A stretch of DNA of 39,146 bases from JBBQKI01 sp038326725 (GTDB lineage: Bacteria; Bacteroidota; Bacteroidia; Flavobacteriales; Flavobacteriaceae). The stretch lies in NCBI GenBank assembly GCA_038326725.1, contig JBBQKI010000021.1:1-39146 (forward strand), given 5' to 3'. Below, piece after piece: positions 15,284 to 22,911 of the stretch; within the stretch, counting starts at the first letter, position 1; every line of letters begins with the position of its first letter. The notes beneath the pieces are model-generated. The model was not told the origin of the DNA, did not search any database, and was given only the letters and a program-made list of their open reading frames with translations. Both the position numbers and the translations under genes were made by a program.

Positions 15284-15394
15284 TGGTTTTGGGTTTAAAA
15301 AGAAAGTTTTTTGTAGTTTTAGCAAAAGGGAAGTATGCGGAAAAAAAAAAGAAAATTCAATCCCCATCTGTTTTTTTTTTCACTTTTTTGTTCA

Positions 15395-15402
15395 CATATT
15401 TG
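15395..15402 (+). promoter_or_regulatory. Candidate promoter -7 element for dnaA
   Basis: CATATTTG differs from TAnnTTTG at one base and lies 87 nt before the dnaA ATG. The expected -33 position falls in a T-run with no TTG. It is the best candidate in the gap between the thioesterase gene and dnaA. Confidence 0.3.
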
Positions 15403-15420
15403 CATTGTTAAGAAATTGTT

Positions 15421-15446
15421 AGGGAAAATTCTTTTTCCCTGTTTTT
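15421..15446 (+). terminator. Terminator-like hairpin in the dnaA leader (possible attenuator)
   Basis: AGGGAAAA (15421-15428), loop TTCT, TTTTCCCT (15433-15440), then G and six T: a perfect 8-bp stem with a T-run on the plus strand. No plus-strand gene ends just upstream, so it would sit inside the dnaA leader if the promoter is near 15395. Confidence 0.5.
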
Positions 15447-15489
15447 TCATCACACTTTTTAAAACTAAAACAACACTTCAACTTCAACT

Positions 15490-16917
15490 ATGAGCAAAAC
15501 TGCGGAATCGGTTTGGAACAATTGTTTGTCCTTCATTGAAGATAACATTACTTCGCAAGCGTTCAAAACTTGGTTCGAGCCAATCAATGCAGTTAAGTTG
15601 ACGGATAATGCCCTTAGCATTCAAGTGCCCAGTAAGTTTTTCTACGAATGGCTGGAAGAGCATTATGTAAAAATCCTTAAAGTGGCTTTAACCAAAGAAT
15701 TGGGGGCTACCGCAAAACTTGTGTACATTATAAAAATGGAGAATACCTACGGGAATAAACAACCGTTCACGGAAAGGATTCCAAGTTCCAACCGAAGCAA
15801 TATGCAATCGCAGGAAGTAGATGTGCCCATTAAAAATAAAAACCCTGAACTGAAAAACCCTTTTATTATCCCGGGAATCCGTAATGTAAAGATTGAATCC
15901 CAGTTAAACCCAAACTATAATTTTGAAAGTTTTTTGGAAGGGGATTCCAATCGTTTGGCACGTTCAGCCGGCTTGGCGGTTGCCAATAAACCCGGTGGTA
16001 CTTCCTTCAACCCACTTTTGGTTTTTGGTGGGGTGGGTTTGGGCAAAACGCATTTGAGCCATGCCATTGGTGTTGACATAAAAGATAAATACCCAGAGAA
16101 AACAGTGCTTTACATTTCCTCTGAAAAATTTACCCAACAATACAGCGAATCCGTAAAAAAGAATAACCGCAACGATTTCATACATTTCTATCAAATCATA
16201 GATGTTTTGATCGTGGACGATATTCAATTGCTTTCCGGTAAAGCCGGAACTCAAGATGTTTTTTTCCATATTTTCAACCATTTACACCAAAACGGCAAGC
16301 AAGTAATATTGACCAGCGACAAAGCTCCAGTTGATATGATTGATATTGAACAGCGCCTTTTGTCTCGTTTTAAATGGGGACTTTCGGCGGAACTGAACCA
16401 CCCGGACTATGAAACTCGAGTTGCCATTATCAAAAACAAACTAGAACGCGACGGTGTTGAAATGCCCGAGGAAATTGTGGAATTTTTGGCGAACAATATC
16501 AAAACCAACATCCGCGAACTGGAAGGAGCCATTATTTCATTGATTGCACATTCGTCTTTCAACAAGCGTGAAATAACGCTTGACCTCGCTCGAAAAATTG
16601 TGGAAAACTACGTAAAACATACCAAGCGGGAGGTTTCCATCGATTATATCCAAAAAGTAGTAAGCGATTACTTCCAGATGGATGTGGACACTTTACAGTC
16701 CAAGACTCGTAAACGGCATATAGTACAGGCCCGTCAATTGGCCATGTTCTTTGCGAAAAAATTCACCAAAGCTTCCTTGGCTTCCATCGGGTCGCAGATT
16801 GGGCAACGCGATCACGCTACGGTATTGCATGCTTGCAAAACAGTGGACAATCTTTCCACAACGGATAAACAATTCCGGAAATATGTGGAAGATTTGAACA
16901 AAAAACTTACACTCTAA
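15490..16917 (+). CDS. dnaA: Chromosomal replication initiator DnaA
   Basis: DnaA binds origin DnaA boxes, opens the duplex and recruits helicase. Seen over 475 residues: N-terminal domain I (VWNNCLSFIEDNITSQAFKT, about 8-27), a variable linker (about 90-135), the AAA+ domain with Walker A GGVGLGKTH (180-188) and Walker B VLIVDDIQ (239-246), sensor and arginine-finger region IEQRLLSRFKWGL (about 281-293), and the C-terminal DNA-binding domain with the signature GQRDHATVLHACKTV (about 443-457). Length is normal. I see no clear TTATCCACA boxes in either flanking gap, so the origin is probably not adjacent, as is common in Bacteroidota. The leader carries a terminator-like hairpin. Confidence 0.98.
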   Translation: MSKTAESVWNNCLSFIEDNITSQAFKTWFEPINAVKLTDNALSIQVPSKFFYEWLEEHYVKILKVALTKELGATAKLVYIIKMENTYGNKQPFTERIPSSNRSNMQSQEVDVPIKNKNPELKNPFIIPGIRNVKIESQLNPNYNFESFLEGDSNRLARSAGLAVANKPGGTSFNPLLVFGGVGLGKTHLSHAIGVDIKDKYPEKTVLYISSEKFTQQYSESVKKNNRNDFIHFYQIIDVLIVDDIQLLSGKAGTQDVFFHIFNHLHQNGKQVILTSDKAPVDMIDIEQRLLSRFKWGLSAELNHPDYETRVAIIKNKLERDGVEMPEEIVEFLANNIKTNIRELEGAIISLIAHSSFNKREITLDLARKIVENYVKHTKREVSIDYIQKVVSDYFQMDVDTLQSKTRKRHIVQARQLAMFFAKKFTKASLASIGSQIGQRDHATVLHACKTVDNLSTTDKQFRKYVEDLNKKLTL

Positions 16918-16964
16918 TTTTCTTTACTTTTATTCTTAATTAAAGAACCCATTTATTATTTAAA

Positions 16965-17417
16965 ATGCAAAAAAAAATCCTAATGGTCTGTTTGGGTAAT
17001 ATCTGCCGTTCGCCGTTGGCCGAAGGTATTTTAAGATCCAAGGTTGATCCTTCAAAAGTAATCGTTGATTCCGCCGGAACGCTCGATCTGCACGTGGGCC
17101 ATTCCCCAGACTCCAGAAGTATTTCCGTTGGAAAAAAATATGATATTGACATCACCCAACAATGTGGACGGCAATTCAAAATGGAAGATTTTGAAACCTT
17201 TGATATTATTTATGTGATGGATGTTTCAAACAAAGAAAATGTTATGAAACTGGCGCAAAACGAATTCCAAAGAGAAAAAGTAAAACTTATTTTGGATGAA
17301 ATTTTCCCCGGTGAAAATGTGGAGGTCCCGGATCCATATTTTGGAGGGAATGAAGGTTTTGAAAATGTTTACCGATTATTGAACGAAGCTTGCGAGGAAA
17401 TCGCCAAGAGGTTTTAA
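16965..17417 (+). CDS. Low-molecular-weight protein-tyrosine phosphatase
   Basis: A 150-residue cytoplasmic phosphatase of the LMW-PTP / arsenate-reductase fold. Seen: the P-loop CLGNICRSP with nucleophile Cys9 and Arg15, preceded by KKILMV, and the general-acid loop VPDPYFGG with Asp123-Pro124. Family members dephosphorylate tyrosine kinases that control capsule or exopolysaccharide; no such kinase is in this window, so the target is unknown. It starts 47 nt after dnaA on the same strand. A TACTTTTA element (one base from the -7 consensus) at 16925-16932 could give it its own promoter. Confidence 0.92.
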   Translation: MQKKILMVCLGNICRSPLAEGILRSKVDPSKVIVDSAGTLDLHVGHSPDSRSISVGKKYDIDITQQCGRQFKMEDFETFDIIYVMDVSNKENVMKLAQNEFQREKVKLILDEIFPGENVEVPDPYFGGNEGFENVYRLLNEACEEIAKRF

Positions 17418-17471
17418 CATTACTTTTTGAAGGCATTTAAGTACTTTAGTAAAAATTCTAAAATTTAAGTC

Positions 17472-18854
17472 ATGAAAAAAAAATTTCCCTTTCTTCTTTT
17501 TCTTTTTTTTATTCCTTTTTGTTTTTCCCAAACCGTGGAAATAGAGCTTTTCAAAAACGGTTTTAGCGGTCCGGTTAATTTACAGCATGCGGGTGATGAC
17601 AGGCTTTTTGTTGTAGAACAGGGTGGAATTATCAAGATTATGCAAACAGATGGCACTGTAAACCCTACCCCATTTTTGAACATTTCCGGCCTCGTTTCAA
17701 ATGGTAGCGAGCAGGGTCTTTTGGGGTTGGCCTTTCACCCTGATTATGCCACAAACGGTTTTTTTTACGTGAACTATACCAACACCGCAGGCGATACTCA
17801 AATTTCCCGCTTTTCGGTTGATACAGGGAATCCTGACATTGCTAATCCCGCTTCGGAACTTTTCATTTTATTTTATGACCAACCCTTTACCAACCACAAT
17901 GGAGGGTCAGTGGTTTTTGGTCCAGACGGCTATTTATATATTTCATCAGGTGATGGCGGTGCCGGAGGCGACCCGGGAAACAGGGCTCAAAACCTCACCC
18001 TTTTATTGGGGAAAATTTTAAGAATCGACATTGATAATGTTGAAGGTGGGAATAATTACGCAATTCCCCCCGATAATCCTTTTGCAAGCAGTACAGTAAA
18101 CCGCAAGGAAATATGGGCCTACGGAGTGCGCAACCCTTGGAAAATTTCTTTCGACAGTGATAATGGAGATCTGTGGATAGGCGATGTGGGTCAGGAAAAT
18201 ATTGAAGAAATAGACCGCGCCGGCCTTACCGAAGCAGGGCTAAATTATGGATGGAGATGTTATGAAGGCTCGGCTCCATTTAACACAGCCGGTTGTCCTC
18301 CCATTGGGGATCTTACGTTTCCCCTTGCTGAATATTCTTCTGCATCCGGTAGCGGCAACTGTTCCATCACCGGGGGTTTTGTTTACAGAGGTGATTTATA
18401 TCCCGATCTTGAGGGGCTTTATTTTTTCGGCGATGTATGTAGTGGGATGATTGGAACCGTTGACAGTGATGGGAATTTGGTTGACCATGGAAATTTTAGT
18501 GGGACTTGGGTTTCCTTTGGGGAAGATGTTAACAAACAACTTTATATATTGGATAATGGTGGAAGTATTTATAAAATTGTTGGAGATGAACTCTCAAGCC
18601 CTGATTTTAATTCAAATAATAACTTAGTGATAGTCCCAAATCCTGCCGCCGAAAAGGTTTCTTTTGAACTGAGCTTAGGACAAATCTCCCAAATCGTTAT
18701 TACGGATATAAAAGGAAGCATTTTGATTTCCGATTTAAATTTAGCTACTTCCCAAAAAGAAATTAATATTGAAAATCTCTCCCAAGGAATTTACTTTGTC
18801 CGCGTTGCAACAGCAAGTGGGAATACTTTTGTGAAGAAATTGGTAATCGAATAA
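17472..18854 (+). CDS. Secreted PQQ-dependent sugar dehydrogenase-like protein with T9SS sorting domain
   Basis: A 460-residue protein of the glucose/sorbosone dehydrogenase family, a six-bladed propeller that binds pyrroloquinoline quinone and oxidises sugars. Seen: signal peptide 1-19 (ends FCFSQ); propeller about 22-370 with LFVVEQGGIIKI, LLGLAFHPDY, NHNGGSVVFGPDGYLYIS where His142 matches the catalytic His of this family, and EIWAYGVRNPWKISFD; and a C-terminal type A sorting domain about 385-460 (VIVPNPAAEKVSFE ... QGIYFVRV). It is therefore predicted to leave the cell through the type IX system. Whether it is an active dehydrogenase cannot be told, since many family members lack activity. 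A repeat-like palindrome follows the stop. Confidence 0.88.
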   Translation: MKKKFPFLLFLFFIPFCFSQTVEIELFKNGFSGPVNLQHAGDDRLFVVEQGGIIKIMQTDGTVNPTPFLNISGLVSNGSEQGLLGLAFHPDYATNGFFYVNYTNTAGDTQISRFSVDTGNPDIANPASELFILFYDQPFTNHNGGSVVFGPDGYLYISSGDGGAGGDPGNRAQNLTLLLGKILRIDIDNVEGGNNYAIPPDNPFASSTVNRKEIWAYGVRNPWKISFDSDNGDLWIGDVGQENIEEIDRAGLTEAGLNYGWRCYEGSAPFNTAGCPPIGDLTFPLAEYSSASGSGNCSITGGFVYRGDLYPDLEGLYFFGDVCSGMIGTVDSDGNLVDHGNFSGTWVSFGEDVNKQLYILDNGGSIYKIVGDELSSPDFNSNNNLVIVPNPAAEKVSFELSLGQISQIVITDIKGSILISDLNLATSQKEINIENLSQGIYFVRVATASGNTFVKKLVIE

Positions 18855-18863
18855 CATTTTCAT

Positions 18864-18910
18864 TTGCCACGAATACACGAATTATAATTTAATTTGTGTA
18901 TTCGTGGCAA
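18864..18910 (+). repeat. Long palindrome GCCACGAATACACGAA, REP-like, terminator position
   Basis: A 20-bp stem (18864-18883 with 18891-18910) with one G-T pair and a 7-nt loop. Arms begin TTGCCACGAATACACGA and T-rich sequence lies outside each end, so it can act as a terminator in both directions. I recall the motif GCCACGAAT(A/T)CACGAAT as recurrent between Bacteroidota genes, but cannot count copies here. Confidence 0.75.
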
Positions 18911-18936
18911 TTTTATTTAAATATTTTATTTCAAAA

Positions 18937-19650
18937 ATGAAACCTTCAAAAGGAAATTTATATTTAATTCCGTGCCCGCTTGGTGGTGATTCCCCTTGGG
19001 CAGTGTTGCCGGTTTCGGTGAAAAACGCTATTGAGGGAATCAACTATTTTATAGTTGAAAATGAAAAAGAAGCTCGAAGGTTTATAAAAAGTGTTTGCCC
19101 TGATAAACCACAGCCAAATTTAAACATCCAACTCCTCAATAAATTCACGGAAGTGGAAAAAATCCCGTCAATGCTAAATCCGTGTTTTGAAGGTTTAGAC
19201 ATGGGCGTGATTTCCGATGCGGGTTGCCCTGGCATTGCTGACCCCGGTGCTGCTGTTGTGGAACAGGCGCATTTAAAAGAAATAAAGGTAATCCCGCTTG
19301 TGGGCCCTTCTTCAATTCTATTGGCAATGATGGCAAGTGGTTTTAATGGTCAGAACTTTGCTTTCAACGGCTATTTGCCCATTGAAAAAGCTGAAAGAAA
19401 AATTGAAATAAAGAGACTTGAAAAACTTTCAGGGGACATAAATCAGTCACAATTATTCATAGAAACCCCATATCGCAATAACCAGCTTTTGGAAAGTTTT
19501 TTACAAACCCTACAGCCAGCCACTCGGCTTTGTGTTGCCACTGATATTACATTACCCACGGAATATATAAAAACTACTTCCGTGGAAAATTGGAAAAAAA
19601 TAAAGGTGGACCTTCATAAAAGGCCCACCTTGTTCATCTTTCAAAAATAG
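18937..19650 (+). CDS. SAM-dependent methyltransferase, tetrapyrrole methylase fold (RsmI-like)
   Basis: A 237-residue protein of the TP-methylase superfamily, related to RsmI, which 2'-O-methylates 16S rRNA C1402. Seen: GNLYLIPCPLGG at the start (6-17), the SAM-binding signature GVISDAGCPGIADPGA (90-105), VIPLVGPSSILLAMMASGFNGQ (about 117-138) and LFIETPYRNNQLLESF (about 168-183). It lacks the extra C-terminal domain of RsmI. Many Bacteroidota also carry a separate standard rsmI, so the substrate here is uncertain. ATG 18937 is chosen; an earlier GTG at 18904 falls inside the palindrome and is unlikely. Convergent with the next gene, with 4 bp between stops. Confidence 0.85.
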   Translation: MKPSKGNLYLIPCPLGGDSPWAVLPVSVKNAIEGINYFIVENEKEARRFIKSVCPDKPQPNLNIQLLNKFTEVEKIPSMLNPCFEGLDMGVISDAGCPGIADPGAAVVEQAHLKEIKVIPLVGPSSILLAMMASGFNGQNFAFNGYLPIEKAERKIEIKRLEKLSGDINQSQLFIETPYRNNQLLESFLQTLQPATRLCVATDITLPTEYIKTTSVENWKKIKVDLHKRPTLFIFQK

Positions 19651-19654
19651 GATT

Positions 19655-20296
19655 TTATTTTACTCTCGGTTTTTTGTTAGCCACAATGTGCGAAGTATCG
19701 TAACCGGAAAATTTTCTTAAATAATTACGGATAGAAGTACCATTGGCGTCGGTAAAACCATTTGCCCCACCACTCCTAAGAAATTTTTTAACATTGCCCG
19801 CACCTGCTAAATGTGCTGCTGCCAGTATTCCGGATTCAGTAACTTTTACACCGCCAATTGTTTTTCCTGAATAACGTTGAATATCCTTCCGAAGTACCCA
19901 TTTATTAAGAGAGGTATAGGCACTAAAGGCGGCTTCCTGTTGCCGGGTATCGGTTAAAAAAGTTTCTGGGTCATATATTCCCATTATTCGTAATGTACTT
20001 TCCCCGAACTGGTATTTTCCCATATACCCAAAATTGTTGACAATGGAATAGTTGCCTCGGGATTCTTTAAAAGCAAGGGCTTCTTTAAAACCAACGTAGG
20101 TTTTTCCTAAAAATAATTGGTATTCCGGTTTGGCAGGAGCTAACGGCATTATTTCAAATTCGTTCGGAACAAAATAATAGAGTTCTAAACCTTCAACTTC
20201 ATATAAAGATAAATCAACATCTTTTGAAGAAAAACCCATCACAATGATTGCGGTTGCGAAGAGCAATAATGATGTTCGTAAAAAGGTAAATTTCAT
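19655..20296 (-). CDS. Exported lysozyme-like / SLT-fold protein
   Basis: A 213-residue exported protein with an N-terminal hydrophobic signal (LRTSLLLFATAIIVMGF, 6-22). The core resembles lytic transglycosylases: FKEALAFKESRGNYSIVNN (70-88), with Glu77 followed by Ser as in the SLT catalytic ES pair, then YMGKYQFGESTLRIMG (91-106), AAHLAGAGNVKKFL and a GFTDANGTSIRNYLRKFSGYD end. I infer a periplasmic muramidase or transglycosylase; flavobacterial relatives are often annotated vaguely as peptidoglycan-binding, but I see no LysM repeat. It has its own -7 element and lies downstream of mltG, another glycan-cutting enzyme. Confidence 0.75.
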   Translation of the reverse strand: MKFTFLRTSLLLFATAIIVMGFSSKDVDLSLYEVEGLELYYFVPNEFEIMPLAPAKPEYQLFLGKTYVGFKEALAFKESRGNYSIVNNFGYMGKYQFGESTLRIMGIYDPETFLTDTRQQEAAFSAYTSLNKWVLRKDIQRYSGKTIGGVKVTESGILAAAHLAGAGNVKKFLRSGGANGFTDANGTSIRNYLRKFSGYDTSHIVANKKPRVK

Positions 20297-20346
20297 AAAT
20301 TAAAATTTCGAAGCAAAATCTAAAGCACTTCTATTTTTTGATTTTG

Positions 20347-20354
20347 CAAATATA
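20347..20354 (-). promoter_or_regulatory. Promoter -7 element for the SLT-fold protein
   Basis: Minus-strand TATATTTG is a full match to TAnnTTTG, 50 nt before the ATG. No clear TTG at -33. Confidence 0.45.
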
Positions 20355-20413
20355 ACCTAAATTTTAATAATCTGATTTTAAGGCTGTTAAAATATTGTGA
20401 AAGAAAATGGCAT

Positions 20414-21457
20414 CTATCGATTAAGCCCTTGGCTGTTCACCCACCGTACATATTCCTGTTTGTTCACATTGTGCTGGGCTAGGTTTTTAGCAAATTTATG
20501 GTAACCAAAATTGGTAACATCTGCCACGAAATAATAATAATCGTGCTTTTCGAAATTCAAAACCGCATCTATTGAAGAAATATCGGGCATCGCGATGGGC
20601 CCCGGTGGTAAACCCGCATATTTATAGGTATTGTAGGGGGAATCAACTTCTAAATCAACATACAAAACCCGTTTTATAATTTGGTCGAAATCATTTTCCA
20701 AAAGTTTTTTTGCATAAATCACCGTTGGGTCAGCCTGAAGTAACATCCCGCTTTGCAACCGGTTCATGTAAACACCCGCTACCCTTTTGCGTTCATCAGC
20801 CATGGCGGTTTCTTTTTGAACTATAGCGGCCAAAGACATCACTTCATCTTTCGATAGATTTAAACCCTTGGCTTTTTGAAGCCGTGCTTCGTTCCAAAAA
20901 TTATTATATTCAACCAACATCCGGTCCCGAAATGTTTCAGCGGAACTGTTCCAATAAAATTCATAGGTATTCGGAATATAAAGAGAAAGGGCATTTTGGG
21001 GATTTAAGCCCGCTTTATTTAAAAATTCCGGATCACCCATCGCTTTCAAAAGTTCAAGACTGTCGGCTTCAATTTGACGTGAAATATGACCTGCAAGATT
21101 TTCCAACCTTTCTTGATTGTTGAATTTTACATTGATGGGAACATTGCGGCTTCGAAGGGTATTGACAATATCGTTATTGGTCATCCCTTTTTTCAAAATG
21201 AAATGCCCGGATTTTATGTTTGAAGTGTAGCCTTTTTTCTCGGCAATTATTTTAAAGGAATCGATATCTTGAATTAAGGGAGAGATTTCTTCAACAACAT
21301 CTGCAAAACCGGCACCTGTGGGAATATAAACATGGGCTTCGGTATTATTGAAACCCGTGTTGGCCGAAAAAAAAGTATTGTAAACATAATAGGCAAAAAC
21401 ACCCATTAAAACCAAACCGATAAGCGCTACGGTAAGTAATATTTTTTTAATGTACAT
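20414..21457 (-). CDS. mltG: Endolytic murein transglycosylase MltG
   Basis: MltG cleaves nascent peptidoglycan strands in the inner membrane and so sets glycan length. Seen over 347 residues: a single N-terminal membrane segment (ILLTVALIGLVLMGVFAYYV, 6-25); a LysM-like stretch (AHVYIPTGAGFADVVEEIS); a YceG catalytic domain with LYIPNTYEFYW (159-169), LAAIVQKETAMADERKRVAG with Glu216 as the predicted catalytic residue, and GMLLQADPTVIYA (237-249). All hallmark motifs are present. Its start overlaps the upstream GNAT gene by 11 nt, which in turn overlaps dapF, indicating one transcript dapF-GNAT-mltG. Confidence 0.95.
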   Translation of the reverse strand: MYIKKILLTVALIGLVLMGVFAYYVYNTFFSANTGFNNTEAHVYIPTGAGFADVVEEISPLIQDIDSFKIIAEKKGYTSNIKSGHFILKKGMTNNDIVNTLRSRNVPINVKFNNQERLENLAGHISRQIEADSLELLKAMGDPEFLNKAGLNPQNALSLYIPNTYEFYWNSSAETFRDRMLVEYNNFWNEARLQKAKGLNLSKDEVMSLAAIVQKETAMADERKRVAGVYMNRLQSGMLLQADPTVIYAKKLLENDFDQIIKRVLYVDLEVDSPYNTYKYAGLPPGPIAMPDISSIDAVLNFEKHDYYYFVADVTNFGYHKFAKNLAQHNVNKQEYVRWVNSQGLNR

Positions 21458-21980
21458 TTTTTATCAATTGGTATAAAAATTCATTTTTATAGCCTTCGGA
21501 AGTGTGTATCCAATCTTGCTTACTGCCGGATTTTTTATACCCGGCCTTTTCAAAAAGTGTGATGCTGTTCGTGTTTTCTTCAGAAATGTTTGCGAAAAGT
21601 TGATGCAGTCCCAATTGAATAAAAGCATATTCCTTAAGTATTTGGAGGGCTTCCGAGGCATATCCGTTTCGCTTGTTTTTTTCGGGAAAAACGATAATCC
21701 CAACTCCTGCCCTTTTGTTCTTCGGATCAAAATCGAAAAGGTCAATGAACCCCACTGGAGTGTTGGTTTTGTATAAAGAAAGCACCAACCGCAACTGCTT
21801 TACTTCAAAAATATCGCGGTGGGAATTGTCCAAATACTGTTTCAAAACATATTTGGAATAAGGCGTTGACGTATTGCTGACTTCCCAAAACGTTTCATCA
21901 TTCTCCAATTCATAAAGAAATTCAAGGTCTGAAGGCTCCAAGGCCCTCAAGAAAATATTTTTCCCTTTTAAAGTTACCAT
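21447..21980 (-). CDS. GNAT family acetyltransferase, RimJ/RimL-like
   Basis: A 177-residue acetyltransferase of the GNAT_3 group that includes RimJ, RimL and SpeG. Seen: the opening strand LKGKNIFLRALEPSDLEFLY (4-23), the acetyl-CoA loop FPEKNKRNGYASEALQIL (about 97-114), ANISEENTNSITLFEKAGY (about 130-148) and the end GYKNEFLYQLIK. The substrate is unknown. It overlaps dapF by 7 nt at its start and mltG by 11 nt at its end, so its expression is tied to two cell-envelope genes. An envelope-related substrate is possible but only suggested by this coupling. Confidence 0.9.
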   Translation of the reverse strand: MVTLKGKNIFLRALEPSDLEFLYELENDETFWEVSNTSTPYSKYVLKQYLDNSHRDIFEVKQLRLVLSLYKTNTPVGFIDLFDFDPKNKRAGVGIIVFPEKNKRNGYASEALQILKEYAFIQLGLHQLFANISEENTNSITLFEKAGYKKSGSKQDWIHTSEGYKNEFLYQLIKNVH

Positions 21981-22753
21981 TCTATTTCGCCTTTAAAAAC
22001 TTGAACGGCTGGACCTATTAAATATATGTTTTCATAACCCGAATCCGTTTTTTCAAAAATTACAGTTAAATCGCCTCCGCGAGTTTTTAGGGCTATTTTA
22101 TTGCTTTTGGTAATACCCGAATGATGCATTGTCAAAGCAACTGCGGTAACTCCTGTTCCGCAGGACAAAGTTTCAGCCTCCACTCCCCGTTCATAAGTTC
22201 TTACAGAAAAAAAATCAGATGAAATTTGCTTTACAAAATTAATGTTCGCCCCTTCATTCCCATATAATTCATTCCTCAATTTTGATCCTACCTTTTTTAC
22301 ATCACAATTTTCTAAATCTTCATAAAAGGCAACGTGGTGTGGGGACCCGGTGTTTAAAAAAGTATATTCCTTATGAGTTTCAATTTTAAAAACATCCTTC
22401 ATTTTTAAAGATATGATTCCATTTTCATCAATCGTGGCTTGGTGTTCGCCATCAGTGGCCTCAAAAGTTGCTTTATCCAAAATAATTCCCAACCATTTTG
22501 CGAAATGTACGAGACACCTTCCTCCATTGCCACACATGGAACCCAAACCACCATCGGCATTAAAGTAAACCATTGAAAAATCGAGGGTCGGGTGATCTTC
22601 TAAAAGAATGACGCCATCTGCCCCGATGCCAAAATGCCGGTGACAGATTTTCTTAATAAAGTCTCTGTCTTTTTTGGGAAAAGTGTTACCGCAGTTATCA
22701 ATAATGATAAAATCGTTCCCGGTTCCGTGATATTTATAAAAAGCAGCTTTCAT
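21974..22753 (-). CDS. dapF: Diaminopimelate epimerase
   Basis: DapF converts LL- to meso-diaminopimelate, the cross-linking residue of peptidoglycan and precursor of lysine. Length 259 is typical. Seen: FYKYHGTGNDFIIID (5-19), the first catalytic Cys74 in GSMCGNGGRC, the second catalytic Cys198 in AETLSCGTGVTAVA, and RTYERGVE (185-192). First gene of the dapF-GNAT-mltG set. A good -7 element lies 7 bases before the ATG, so the transcript would have little or no leader. With dapA at the other end of the window it supplies the same pathway. Confidence 0.97.
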   Translation of the reverse strand: MKAAFYKYHGTGNDFIIIDNCGNTFPKKDRDFIKKICHRHFGIGADGVILLEDHPTLDFSMVYFNADGGLGSMCGNGGRCLVHFAKWLGIILDKATFEATDGEHQATIDENGIISLKMKDVFKIETHKEYTFLNTGSPHHVAFYEDLENCDVKKVGSKLRNELYGNEGANINFVKQISSDFFSVRTYERGVEAETLSCGTGVTAVALTMHHSGITKSNKIALKTRGGDLTVIFEKTDSGYENIYLIGPAVQVFKGEIEW

Positions 22754-22760
22754 GTTCCGC

Positions 22761-22768
22761 CAAAGGTA
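22761..22768 (-). promoter_or_regulatory. Promoter -7 element for dapF-GNAT-mltG
   Basis: Minus-strand TACCTTTG matches TAnnTTTG fully, with a TTT 19 nt upstream in place of the -33 TTG. It ends 7 bases before the dapF ATG. Confidence 0.55.
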
Positions 22769-22911
22769 TTAAAACCATTGTTTGATTAAAGCGTTCATTG
22801 CTTGTTAAAAACCCGTTAAAATAATTTCGTGGCATAATTTTTTCATTTTACCGTTGTTTTTTAATTTGAATATTCCAATTATCAGTAATTTATAATCTAA
22901 TCAAATATATC

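Noticed and set aside
15284..15489. Replication origin next to dnaA
   Set aside because: No TTATCCACA-like boxes or clustered near-matches seen here or after dnaA; adjacency alone is not evidence in Bacteroidota.
19603..19631. AAGGTGG/CCCACCTT hairpin at the end of the methyltransferase gene
   Set aside because: It is inside the coding sequence before the stop and lacks a T-run, so it is not called a terminator.
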